NCBI GenBank assembly: GCA_019745975.1
Contig: JAIESQ010000170.1
Coordinates: 1-45,167, forward strand
DNA from: Pirellulales bacterium
GTDB lineage: Bacteria > Planctomycetota > Planctomycetia > Pirellulales > JAEUIK01
Direction of reading: 5' to 3'
Length of the DNA stretch: 45,167 bases
Shown here: positions 10,690-18,813 of the stretch, one piece after another
How positions within the stretch are numbered: the first letter of the stretch is position 1
How the letters are laid out: every line of letters begins with the position of its first letter
Notes under the pieces: generated by a model
Told to the model about the DNA's origin: nothing
Databases searched by the model: none
The model's input: only the letters and a program-made list of their open reading frames with translations
Made by a program: the position numbers and the translations under genes

Positions 10690-10719
10690 GGGTGCCACTG
10701 CTGGCTCGTCCAGCAGTGC
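10690..10719 (+). repeat. GGGTGC-headed palindromic repeat, copy 1
   Basis: The head GGGTGC is followed by a perfect 9-bp hairpin: CACTGCTGG (10696-10704), loop CTCGT, CCAGCAGTG (10710-10718). It lies between the convergent DUF1501 and hydrolase genes. A near-identical 30-mer, differing at two loop positions, is inside the gene at 32237-34231. Confidence 0.85.
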
Positions 10720-10794
10720 GCGGTTCGTAGCCGAAATTCCGGGGGGCAGCCGGCTCACGAAAACACTTGTGCACGAGCATCGAGGCGTCGCACT

Positions 10795-11781
10795 CTACTT
10801 CGTCTTCAAGTGCTCGTCGAACCACGCCAGCGATTCCTTGAGCGCCGCGTCGCGAGCTTCCAGATAGACGCCGTAGTGCTTGATCTTGGGAAGGATCACC
10901 AACTTCTTGGGGCCCGTCGCCTTTTCGTAAGCCGCCATGCCATGTTCGCGGTTGTCGAACAGCTCTTCGTTCTCGGCCAGCACGAACAGCATCGCGCACC
11001 CCGGCGCTTTGCCGGCATCCTCGACCGGCGCGTAGTTGATCATCTTCTCGCGGATCGGGGCGCCCTTGAGATTGCCCACGACGCGCGCACCTGGCGGCGG
11101 GTAGCCGATTTCGCCGCGCGCCCGCTGGGTCGCCTCGCTGTAGGTCTTCTCCCGTTCAGCTTCCGCGAGCACCACGAAGCGCGAATCGAGGGCCGGCACC
11201 TGGCTCACGGTGGCTTTCACGCGCGGATCGCGCGCGGCCGCGTAAACGACGTGCCCCCCCGAGTAGCTGCTCCCCCACAGCCCAATGTGCGCCGTGTCGC
11301 ACTGCGGCTCGCCTTGCACCCAGTGCAGCGCGTTCAACAGATCGTTCGTCTGATCGAGCGGGTCGACCACTTCGCGAATTTCGAGCACTTCGGCGGTGAA
11401 GCGGCCGTCGGGCCGTTCGTCGGGCGGAGGGCTGGTAAGGATCACCCGCGAGTCGCTCGCGCCCCAGCCCCGGTAGTCGAACGCCACGACGAGATAGCCC
11501 GCCCGCGCGAAGGCGATCGCCTCCGGCCGCAAGAGCGACGCTTGCCCACCCCAGCCGTGGCTCATGATGATCGTCGGCAGCTTGGCGTCGCCGCTGGCCT
11601 TGGCGCAGTAGACCTCGGCGGCCATCCGCACCCCTTCGCTCAGGATGGTCGCCTGGCGGTAGTTGATGTCGTCGGGCGGTTTGTACTCGCGGCGCGGCGC
11701 CTGTCCGGCGGCGATCGCCGGCATGAGCGCCACGAAACAGCAAATGACGAAGAGCAAGCGAGCGCGGATCGAGTGGACCAT
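10795..11781 (-). CDS. Secreted alpha/beta hydrolase, CocE/S15-like
   Basis: This is a 328-aa protein. The start at 11781 has an excellent RBS, GGAGGTGA, upstream on the minus strand. A signal peptide occupies residues 1-25 (ending in AIAAGQ). The alpha/beta-hydrolase features are SHGWGG (oxyanion region, about 74-79), FDYRGWGAS (101-109), the nucleophile elbow GSSYSG with probable nucleophile S172, and a catalytic histidine candidate H302 in KHYGVY. The G-x-S-Y-x-G elbow is typical of CocE/X-Pro dipeptidyl-peptidase relatives, though short dienelactone-hydrolase-like members share it. Esterase, amidase or acyl-transfer activity on an extracytoplasmic substrate is inferred; the substrate is unknown. 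A group II intron lies about 320 nt upstream in the same orientation. Long frames on the opposite strand are codon-bias shadows. Confidence 0.9.
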   Translation of the reverse strand: MVHSIRARLLFVICCFVALMPAIAAGQAPRREYKPPDDINYRQATILSEGVRMAAEVYCAKASGDAKLPTIIMSHGWGGQASLLRPEAIAFARAGYLVVAFDYRGWGASDSRVILTSPPPDERPDGRFTAEVLEIREVVDPLDQTNDLLNALHWVQGEPQCDTAHIGLWGSSYSGGHVVYAAARDPRVKATVSQVPALDSRFVVLAEAEREKTYSEATQRARGEIGYPPPGARVVGNLKGAPIREKMINYAPVEDAGKAPGCAMLFVLAENEELFDNREHGMAAYEKATGPKKLVILPKIKHYGVYLEARDAALKESLAWFDEHLKTK

Positions 11782-12100
11782 CGGCGAATCACCTCCAATA
11801 CGAGGTCTGGGTTGACCAGTGGATTGGCAAGCAGCCGGGCAGCAAACGCGCCGCCTGCGGAAAATTATCATAGTGCCGGGAAAGCACCGCTGCCTGCTAC
11901 CGCCCTGGTTGAGAGCCAAAAGGCGCGACACCGCGTGCGAGCCGAGGGGCTCAGGGCTCAGCACAGGTCAGAGTCGGCGTGAAGAGCGGCGTCCGGCGCG
12001 CGCGCGCTAGATGCCACACACTAACCCGCGGCGCTAGCAAGGGTTCGCCCAAGTGGTCCCTCGCCGGTGCGTTGCACGCACGCTACAAGGTCGTGAACCA
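11782..12100. other. Non-coding interval downstream of the group II intron
   Basis: About 320 nt between the hydrolase start and the intron 3' end. It should hold the hydrolase promoter, but I see no convincing -35/-10 pair. Reading frames here lack protein-like composition. Confidence 0.5.
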
Positions 12101-12782
12101 GTCGAGTAGGAGAGGGGCAGCACGTTGCTGCCGCCTCTCCCCTCCTCAAACCGGACGTGCGGAGCTACCGCATCCGGCTTTCCCGAAGACACTCATTGCT
12201 GGACATGCACGAATGTTGACCGCATCCGCTTGGACCAACAACCAGTGGCGGTCGCGAAAGGACGCGTTGAATTCCGTAGTCGGGTGCAAGACCCAAGCGG
12301 CACGTCCTTCGTTGACTGCCACGACTCTCCGGCAGGGTTCCTTCGCTCGGCCGGCGTTGCCCGGCTTCGTCGCTACTACGAACCCCTCCGACTCCTGCGC
12401 CGGTCCGAGGGCGGTTATGTCTTCCCGCCGCCGGTTGCGCGCGACGGAGCGTCGCGGGCTGCCGTCGCAGGTCTCCCAGGTTCCTGATTGTTCTTTCGAT
12501 GCCCGCTGTCCCCTATCACCCCGGAGAGCCCGACCGCTGCGCGTGCTCGTTGCTTGGCGGTCGGCGTCAGGCTTCACCGAATCCGGGCGGCTGGCCACTC
12601 TCACGCTTGTAACGAGGCCGAATCGGGTTCACGCTTGCGCATTACGGCTGACATCGTCGTCGCTGGCGGGCTTCGCACGGCCGGTCGCCCTGCCGCACGC
12701 CGCTCGACTTCATGGTGAACGAGCAAGTGCCATGATCAGTACCTTTCAACTGACAAGAACAACCAGGCTTTGCCTGGCGCAC
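12101..12782 (-). mobile_element. ORF-less group II intron, apparently complete
   Basis: On the minus strand the element starts GTGCGCC (12782) followed by a CCAGGC/GCCTGG hairpin, as bacterial group II introns do. It ends with a typical domain V and domain VI. Domain V (12148-12180) starts AAGCCGGATGCGG and ends CCGCACGTCCGGTTT, including the CG bulge. Domain VI (12101-12147) has a long GC stem and a bulged A at 12107, seven bases from the 3' end CTCGAC. An upstream segment (about 12300-12500) resembles the leader that normally precedes the intron-encoded reverse transcriptase, translating as ESEGFVVATKPGNAG. No reverse transcriptase gene is present: only about 120 nt separate that leader from domain V. 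At 682 nt the length fits a bare ribozyme. Splicing and mobility would need a maturase supplied in trans. Confidence 0.85.
12226..12300. repeat. Inverted repeat replacing the intron ORF region
   Basis: CCGCTTGG (12226-12233) and CCAAGCGG (12293-12300) are perfect 8-bp inverted arms inside the intron, between the degenerate ORF leader and domain V. They could close a shortened domain IV stem where the reverse transcriptase gene would normally sit. The assignment to domain IV is inference. Confidence 0.5.
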
Positions 12783-12784
12783 CG

Positions 12785-12854
12785 GATTTCGCCGATTGCA
12801 CAGATGAGAAATCGTTGTCGCGTCCGTTGGCTAATCTGCGTCCTCGGCGAAATC
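12785..12854. repeat. Imperfect inverted repeat at the intron 5' junction
   Basis: GATTTCGCCGA (12785-12795) is the exact reverse complement of TCGGCGAAATC (12844-12854). The inner CAGAT (12801-12805) pairs with ATCTG (12834-12838). The whole is a long imperfect hairpin ending two to three bases from the intron 5' splice site. Some bacterial group II introns (class C) insert beside stem-loops, so this is a plausible target. Confidence 0.75.
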
Positions 12855-12910
12855 TGAGATAAACAAATTTGAGTCCTTGGCGCCTTCGCGCCTTGGCGCG
12901 AGCTCAATGC

Positions 12911-12973
12911 TTAGGACGCAAAACCGCGCTTAGGACGATCGAGGACGCAACGGTTTTGGATTTTGCGTCCTAA
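12911..12973. repeat. Nested inverted repeat with TTAGGACG units
   Basis: TTAGGACGCAAAA (12911-12923) and TTTTGCGTCCTAA (12961-12973) are perfect 13-bp inverted arms. Inside them AAAACCG pairs with CGGTTTT. Further copies of TTAGGACG or AGGACGC occur at about 12930, 12942, 13020 and 13028. It looks like a small palindromic repeat element. The interval 12783-13104 otherwise has no gene. Confidence 0.7.
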
Positions 12974-13104
12974 AATAACTCGTTGCTGAGAGAAGACTTA
13001 ACTACTTTTGACAGCCGCTTAGGACGGTTAGGACGCAAATTCCCGGTTAATCTTATTCTGGGCCCCCCAACCTGGAGTCCGCACCGGGAAGCCGACTGGC
13101 GGCG

Positions 13105-14145
13105 TTACCGCCCAAGCGGCAGCGTCGGGCCGTCGTCGGTTGTGGGGGTCTCGTCGCTTGGAGACTCGCCAGCTTCAGAAGCGCCGGATTCGGCCGCGGA
13201 CTCGTCGGTCGGCGGATCGTGCGCCGGTCGCTCTGCGTCATCAGGAGCAGGAACGTGCTCGCCGCTGGGTTGGAAGTCCTCAGACGTTGGCGTGCTGACT
13301 TCTGGACCGGGCTTCAACAACTCGCCAGGAACCTCTTCGGCCGCATCTGCGCCTGACAGGGCGTCGGCCGGTGTTGGTTGCCCGACCGACTCTGCAACTT
13401 CTTGTTCGTCGTCGAATGGGCCGAGCGACTCGCCCGGCAGTTCGTGTGCGTAGGGCAATGGGCCATAGCTTCCTTGCCAGCCTTTCATGGGTCCAATCAG
13501 CGATTCGGCGTTGTCGATCGAAGCCGAGTAATCGGTCAGCCCACCATGCGGGATGACCGGGGTATCGCCGGCCATGTCGCCCGACGGCCAGGCATATTGC
13601 CAGCCGACCGGTTTGCGCGCGGCATAGCCGTTGTTCAATTCCCAGGGCGCGTTGATCGCCAGCCCCATCATGGTGTTGCGGGCCGACTCGAAGAAGAAGT
13701 CGTGGGCGGGGCCCGGTTCGGTGAACATCGGAATGTTCATCGGGGCGAGCTTGAATCGCGGCTTCCAGCGTGGCCGGCCGCGCATCGGCGGCACCGGCGT
13801 GATCACCACGTCGCCGCCGCGGCCGATCGTGACATCCTGTCCCGGTTTCAACTCGATTTGCTCGCCGTATTCGACGGCGCCAGGACCGTCAGCTCGGCCG
13901 ACTTCGGTCGGGGCGCCTGGCAACACCTCGGACTGCGCTTCGGCTTGGACTTCGGGTTGGCGCTGGGCTTGTGCGCGGCTGCGGGCCATAGCTGCGCGAT
14001 TCGCGTAGCTTTGCATGCTTCGGGAATTCGCCGCTGGCCAACTGCCGCGCCCTTGCCCGGCGGAGGCCTGGCAAGCGACACTCAACAGCGCGAAAACTCC
14101 CCACAGACAAATGGTTTTTCCAGATCGCCGCATGATGTTGCTCAC
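13105..14145 (-). CDS. Secreted hypothetical protein with acidic C-terminus
   Basis: This is 346 aa if translation starts at GTG 14145; an ATG at 14133 would give 342 aa. Neither has a strong RBS. Residues about 10-30 form a signal peptide; VAC just before QASAG might serve as a poor lipobox. Residues 31-80 are Gln/Ala/Arg-rich. A middle section (about 95-230) is better conserved in character, with ELKPGQDVTIGRGGDVVITP, then PRWKPRFKLAPMNIPMF and an aromatic-rich segment around GWQYAWPSGDM. The last 110 residues are a Glu/Pro/Ser-rich disordered tail. No family was recognised. Export to the envelope is the only supported inference. It is divergent from the membrane protein at 14317. Confidence 0.75.
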   Translation of the reverse strand: MSNIMRRSGKTICLWGVFALLSVACQASAGQGRGSWPAANSRSMQSYANRAAMARSRAQAQRQPEVQAEAQSEVLPGAPTEVGRADGPGAVEYGEQIELKPGQDVTIGRGGDVVITPVPPMRGRPRWKPRFKLAPMNIPMFTEPGPAHDFFFESARNTMMGLAINAPWELNNGYAARKPVGWQYAWPSGDMAGDTPVIPHGGLTDYSASIDNAESLIGPMKGWQGSYGPLPYAHELPGESLGPFDDEQEVAESVGQPTPADALSGADAAEEVPGELLKPGPEVSTPTSEDFQPSGEHVPAPDDAERPAHDPPTDESAAESGASEAGESPSDETPTTDDGPTLPLGR

Positions 14146-14316
14146 GGAGTTTCGGATGCCCAGCCAGGGCAGACTTGGCGGCGCCCTCGACCCAGCGTGG
14201 AAACGTGATCCACATGTTCACGGCAATGGGGCGCGTGGCGGGTGTGCGCGGAGGGCGCGGCCAAAGCCGCTCCACTGAACGCTGCCACGTGCGCGGCCTC
14301 AAAGCAACCGCGATCG

Positions 14317-15339
14317 ATGCCTTTTACCCACATGTTTACTTTTAGCAGCGCGACCTTGACGACAGTGACGGTTGCCGCGTTTGGCGTTCGTCCGCTCGCG
14401 ATGTACTTCGCTCCGAGCGTTCCGGTTGAAGCGACCATCGTGGTCGCGACGGTCGTAGGCATGGGAGTGCTCATGCGCGTGCGGGCGGCACTGGCCGGCA
14501 CCACGCTCGTCGCCCCTTGGTGGTGGTCTACTCTGACTTTCTTGATCGTGACCGCGCTGGAACTGATCGTCGTGGTCGCCGAGCGCGGCACGACCAGCGG
14601 CCCGAACGCCGGCGCCGCTGGCCCAGTTTGGACGAGTCACGTATCACTCGTCGCGGCGTCGCTGACGTTCTGCCCTTTAATGGGGCTCTTGGGAGCGAAG
14701 CGGCCGCAAGATCGGGCCTGGCAGTTCATCGTCTTCTCACTGGCGGTCGTGCTCTTGTTGCCGGCCGCCGAGGGAGCGCTGTTTCGCCCCGATTCGTCAT
14801 TAACGCTACACGCGGCGCGGCGCTGGTTTCTGGCGATTCTCGTCGCGATCACGCTAGTCACGGGATTGCCGACGCGTCGCTGGCTGGCGACGCTGCTGTT
14901 GGTCGCAGGTCACGTGGTGCTGTTGGGCGCGCATTTGCCGGGAATGAGCCAGGCGGCCGCGACCCTGGGCATGTGGCGCTCACCGATAGGAATCACCCTT
15001 TTCGCGATGGCCCTTCTCGCAGCGGCGCACCCGTATCCGCGGCGGAGAACCGCGCTAGCGCCCTGGGACCGCACCTGGCTCGACTTTCGAGACTCGTTCG
15101 GCACACTGTGGGGCCTGCGCGTGATCGAACGGTTCAACGACGTGGCCCGACGCAGTGGCTGGCCGGTGCGCCTGACCTGGAGCGGCTTTGAATTCGAACA
15201 AGAAGTGCAGGGCGAGCTGATTTTGCAGATGCGCGCGGCGATGGCGTCGCTGTTGTGGCGGTTTGTCAGCGACGACTGGCTCCAGCGCCGCTGGCCGAAT
15301 GCCGATGCGAACACGCTAGCAACCATCGAGCGCGCATGA
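14317..15339 (+). CDS. Multi-pass membrane protein, unknown function
   Basis: This is 340 aa from ATG 14317; an earlier in-frame start at 14242 would add a non-hydrophobic 25-aa extension and is less likely. About seven hydrophobic segments span residues 10-255, including a W-W-W turn after the third and clusters such as FSLAVVLLLPAA. The final 85 residues are soluble, with WDRTWLDFRDSFGTLWGLRVIERFN and a Trp/Phe-rich end. This soluble tail is the most distinctive part and may interact with a cytosolic partner, but I do not recognise it. A strong hairpin with an A/T-run begins at the stop codon. Spacing of 445 nt to the next gene argues against co-transcription with sucB. Confidence 0.75.
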   Translation: MPFTHMFTFSSATLTTVTVAAFGVRPLAMYFAPSVPVEATIVVATVVGMGVLMRVRAALAGTTLVAPWWWSTLTFLIVTALELIVVVAERGTTSGPNAGAAGPVWTSHVSLVAASLTFCPLMGLLGAKRPQDRAWQFIVFSLAVVLLLPAAEGALFRPDSSLTLHAARRWFLAILVAITLVTGLPTRRWLATLLLVAGHVVLLGAHLPGMSQAAATLGMWRSPIGITLFAMALLAAAHPYPRRRTALAPWDRTWLDFRDSFGTLWGLRVIERFNDVARRSGWPVRLTWSGFEFEQEVQGELILQMRAAMASLLWRFVSDDWLQRRWPNADANTLATIERA

Positions 15340-15340
15340 A

Positions 15341-15382
15341 AAAGGGCCCGGGTGGCCTCGCGGGGATGGCCAACCGGGCCCT
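15341..15382. terminator. Strong hairpin, minus-strand T-run
   Basis: AGGGCCCGG-G-TGGCC (15343-15357) pairs with GGCCA-A-CCGGGCCCT (15368-15382), about 14 bp with one mismatch. On the minus strand the stem is followed by TTTTT, so it is a good intrinsic terminator in that direction. For the plus-strand gene ending at 15339 it could act as a 3'-end hairpin. Nothing else was seen in 15383-15784. Confidence 0.65.
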
Positions 15383-15784
15383 CTCGGCCGTGAAAAACTG
15401 GGACTGGCCCGTGGCGGGCAATTTGTCGCCTGATAGCGAGGCGAAGCGCTCCTAAGATTCACGGTCCTGGCAAGTTCCCCAATCGAAGGCGTCCGGTACA
15501 CGGCCACCAGGGCGGCAACCGTGTCCCCTCGACTGCTGGGTCAACCAGGGAACGATCGACAAGGAGCACCCGGCGTGCCAAACACAAGCAACAGCCACTG
15601 AGTCGGCAGATCGCACTAACGCAAATGGCCGGTAGCACTGTGATTACAGAAAAGACCCAGTATCGCTGCCACACGTGTACGGCTCGTGCAAACCGGCCCT
15701 AGTGTGTAACTTTTACAGAGTTTGAAACTCATGCTCGCAGGCATTTCGCGAGCAGCCCGTTCGTTGCTAGCACCGCAGGTTGTC

Positions 15785-17077
15785 ATGGCCATTGAGTTGA
15801 AGGTGCCCTCCGCTGGCGAGTCGATCACCGAAGTGCAGATCGGCCAATGGCTCAAGGGCGAAGGGCAGTTCGCCCGCGCGCAGGAATCGCTCGTCGAAAT
15901 CGAGACCGACAAGGCGACGATGGAATTGCCGGCCCCTGTCTCGGGCGTCGTCACCAAGGTGCTCAAGCAGCAAGGCCAACGAGCCACGGTTGGCGAAGTG
16001 ATTGGCTACTTTGAGGAACGTGCTGCGGCCGACACTTCTCCGACCACCCCTGGCCAGCGAGACTCTAGCGTGGCGGGAACAAGGCAACACGCCCAAGCAG
16101 CGACGACCAACCATTCCGCTCAAGCGAACGTTGGCACCAAGCCGCTCGGCTCGAGCGCCGCTCAGGCCGGCGCGAAACCAGAACCGCGCATTATGCCGGC
16201 CGCCGCGCGAGCGCTCGACGAACATGGTTTGACCACCGATCAGGTTGATGCAACCGGTCCCGGTGGGCGGTTGTTGAAAGAAGATGTCGAACGCGCCGCC
16301 GTGCGCGGGCCGGCTCCAAGCGCTACGCCAACGCCGCTGACAGTTGCACCCGCCGCCACGCACATCGTTCCCGGCAGCCGCAACGACCGCGTGCGGCCGA
16401 TGTCGCTCATCCGCCAACGGATCGCGGAGCGCTTGGTAGCAGCTCAACAGAACTCGGCTCTGCTGACAACGTTCAATGAGATCGACATGTCGGCGGTGAT
16501 TGTCCTACGCAAAGAGCATGGCGAGGCCTTCCGCGAGCGCTACGGCGTCAAGCTCGGCTTCATGTCGTTCTTCATCAAGGCCGCCGTCGAAGCCCTCGGC
16601 CAATTTCCCGAAATCAACGCCGAAATCCGTGGCCAGGACATCGTCTATCACGACTATTGCGACATCGGCGTGGCGGTTGGCGGCGGCCGTGGACTCGTCG
16701 TGCCGGTGCTGCGTAACGCCGAACTGATGAAGTTCTCCGATCTGGAAATCGCAATCGCCGACTTTGCCCGCCGCGCGGCCGACAACAAGCTCGAGCTCTC
16801 GGAACTGCAAGGGGGCACGTTCACGATCTCCAACGGCGGCGTCTACGGCTCGCTGCTATCGACGCCGATTGTCAATCCGCCGCAGAGTGGGATCCTCGGA
16901 TTGCACGCGATCCAGGAGCGGCCAGTTGCTCGCCAAGGACAAGTCGTGATCCGTCCGATGATGTATGTGGCGCTAACCTACGATCACAGGCTCGTCGATG
17001 GTCGCGAAGCGGTCACGTTCCTGCGACGCATCAAAGAGTTGATCGAAGACCCAGCCCGCTTGCTGCTCGATGTGTGA
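15785..17077 (+). CDS. sucB: 2-oxoacid dehydrogenase E2, dihydrolipoyl succinyltransferase type
   Basis: This 430-aa protein transfers the acyl group from the E1-bound intermediate to coenzyme A through a lipoyl arm, in the 2-oxoglutarate dehydrogenase complex of the TCA cycle. Residues 2-77 form a lipoyl domain with lipoylated K43 in ETDKATMEL. An Ala/Thr/Gln linker follows. The E3/E1-binding subunit domain (about 136-170) contains [13 protein letters not shown]. The catalytic domain (about 200-430) carries DHRLVDG with catalytic H401 and D405. [16 protein letters not shown] at the N-terminus is typical of the succinyltransferase rather than the pyruvate type. ATG 15785 is chosen because it starts the lipoyl domain. 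The E3 gene follows after 89 nt, presumably in one operon. No E1 gene is near. Confidence 0.93.
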   Translation: MAIELKVPSAGESITEVQIGQWLKGEGQFARAQESLVEIETDKATMELPAPVSGVVTKVLKQQGQRATVGEVIGYFEERAAADTSPTTPGQRDSSVAGTRQHAQAATTNHSAQANVGTKPLGSSAAQAGAKPEPRIMPAAARALDEHGLTTDQVDATGPGGRLLKEDVERAAVRGPAPSATPTPLTVAPAATHIVPGSRNDRVRPMSLIRQRIAERLVAAQQNSALLTTFNEIDMSAVIVLRKEHGEAFRERYGVKLGFMSFFIKAAVEALGQFPEINAEIRGQDIVYHDYCDIGVAVGGGRGLVVPVLRNAELMKFSDLEIAIADFARRAADNKLELSELQGGTFTISNGGVYGSLLSTPIVNPPQSGILGLHAIQERPVARQGQVVIRPMMYVALTYDHRLVDGREAVTFLRRIKELIEDPARLLLDV

Positions 17078-17166
17078 GTGTCCACGTCCCCCCTCGACCT
17101 TCGCCGGAAAGGGACCGGGGGCGAGGGGTTCATTGCGACTGCAATTCGATCTTGCCAGGGCCACGC

Positions 17167-18558
17167 ATGCCTGAATCAGCTCACGACTTGATCGTCATCG
17201 GCGGCGGGCCGGGTGGCTACGTGGCTGCCATCCGCGCCGCGCAACTCGGGCTCAACTCCGCCTGCGTCGAGCGCGAGCCGCGGTTGGGTGGCACGTGCCT
17301 GCGCGTCGGGTGCATTCCCAGTAAAGCGCTGCTTGAAGCCAGCGCGCGATACGCCGAAGCGCGCACTGGCCTGGCGCAATTTGGAGTGCGCGTCGCGTCC
17401 GTCGAGCTCGATCTGGCCGCGATGCAGCAGCGAAAGGCCAGCATCGTCGCTGGACTGGCCCAAGGGGTCGATGGACTATTGCGCAAGAACAAGGTGACAC
17501 GGTACGCGGGGCACGGCCGCCTCGCCGGCGCGGGGCAAGTCGTCGTCGAGCAACAGGGCAAAACGCTTCAACTGGCGGCCAAGTACATCGTGATCGCCAC
17601 CGGCAGCCTGCCAGCTTGGCTCCCTGGCGTCGAGCGCGCCGCGCAGTTCATTGGCGGCAGCACGGAAGCGCTCGAATTCGATGGCGTGCCGAAATCGTTG
17701 ATCGTCATCGGCGGCGGGTACATCGGGCTCGAACTTGGATCGGTCTGGAACCGCTTGGGCTCACAGGTCACGGTGCTTGAGTATCTCGATCGGTTGCTGC
17801 CAGGCATGGACCACGAGTTGGCGACCGAAGCCCAACGCGCCTTTAGCAAGCAGGGACTCGACTTCCGGCTCTCCTGCCGCGTGACCGCGGCGCGCGTGGC
17901 AGGGCAAGAGTGTGTTGTCGAGGTCGCCGGCCAGCAACCGCTCCGCGCGGCGCGCGTCTTGGTGGCTGTGGGACGTGTACCCAACACCAAAGACCTTGGT
18001 CTCGAATCCGTCGGCATCAAGCCCGACGGCAAGGGACGCATCGAGGTCGATGAACATTTCCGCACGAGTGCCGCTGGCGTGTACGCCATTGGCGATGTGA
18101 TTGGCGGCATCATGCTGGCTCACAAGGCCGAGGAAGAAGCCGTCGCCTGCGTCGAGCGGATCGTCACTGGCTACGGCCACGTGAACTACAACGCCATTCC
18201 CGCGGTCGTATTCACCGAGCCAGAAATTGCCACGGTCGGCCGCACCGAGGACGATCTCAAGGCCGCAGGCATCCAATACAACCGCGGAGTGTTCCCCTTC
18301 AAGGCCAACGCCAGGGCGCGCACTTTGGGGCACATCGAGGGATTCGTCAAAGTGCTAGCCGACGCCACCACCGATCGCGTGTTGGGGGTACATATCATTG
18401 GCCCGCGCGCCGGCGAATTGATCGCCGAAGCGACGGCCGCGATTGAATTCGGCGCGTCGAGCGAGGACATTGCTCGCACGTGCCATGCGCATCCGACCCT
18501 GCCCGAGGCGCTCAAGGAAGCGGCACTAGCGGTCTCCAACCGCACAATTCATCTTTAG
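17167..18558 (+). CDS. lpdA: Dihydrolipoyl dehydrogenase (E3)
   Basis: This 463-aa flavoprotein reoxidises the dihydrolipoyl group of E2 and passes electrons to NAD+. An FAD-binding GGGPGG lies at residues 12-17. The redox-active disulfide is C44/C49 in GTCLRVGCIPSK. A second nucleotide-binding motif, IVIGGGYIGLELG, lies in the NAD domain. The FAD motif GVYAIGDV follows, and the C-terminal interface has HPTLPE with catalytic H442 and E447. Length and all motifs are normal for the family. ATG 17167 is chosen because the preceding in-frame 31 residues are not family-like and overlap the end of sucB. It sits directly downstream of E2. Confidence 0.96.
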   Translation: MPESAHDLIVIGGGPGGYVAAIRAAQLGLNSACVEREPRLGGTCLRVGCIPSKALLEASARYAEARTGLAQFGVRVASVELDLAAMQQRKASIVAGLAQGVDGLLRKNKVTRYAGHGRLAGAGQVVVEQQGKTLQLAAKYIVIATGSLPAWLPGVERAAQFIGGSTEALEFDGVPKSLIVIGGGYIGLELGSVWNRLGSQVTVLEYLDRLLPGMDHELATEAQRAFSKQGLDFRLSCRVTAARVAGQECVVEVAGQQPLRAARVLVAVGRVPNTKDLGLESVGIKPDGKGRIEVDEHFRTSAAGVYAIGDVIGGIMLAHKAEEEAVACVERIVTGYGHVNYNAIPAVVFTEPEIATVGRTEDDLKAAGIQYNRGVFPFKANARARTLGHIEGFVKVLADATTDRVLGVHIIGPRAGELIAEATAAIEFGASSEDIARTCHAHPTLPEALKEAALAVSNRTIHL

Positions 18559-18813
18559 TCGATCGTCGTCACTGCTGTCGCTTCTGCTAGCTACCGAGGC
18601 CTAGCACAACGACCAGGTCAGGGACAGCAGCGAAACCGCGCGCGGTTTTACTCGCTTACCCGCGTGTCTGATTCCACGATGAACTGGCCTTGCGGTCGCC
18701 GCAGCCGCCCACTATGCTCCCGCCCCCGATCGCCCGGCGAATCGGCGACACGCTCTTCTCGTCATCATGTTGTGGGGGGTTGCAATTCGGCATTTGCCCC
18801 CCAGTTTGCGCTT

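Noticed and set aside
10810-11982. Long plus-strand open frame antisense to the alpha/beta hydrolase
   Set aside because: The minus strand has a perfect RBS, signal peptide and hydrolase motifs. The plus-strand frame is His/Arg/Ala-rich without any motif and is a shadow of GC-rich codons.
12146-12604. 152-codon minus-strand frame inside the group II intron
   Set aside because: It reads through ribozyme sequence and domain V. The ESEGFVVATKPGNAG part resembles translated leader sequence upstream of intron reverse transcriptases, not a real protein, and none of the reverse transcriptase motifs are present.
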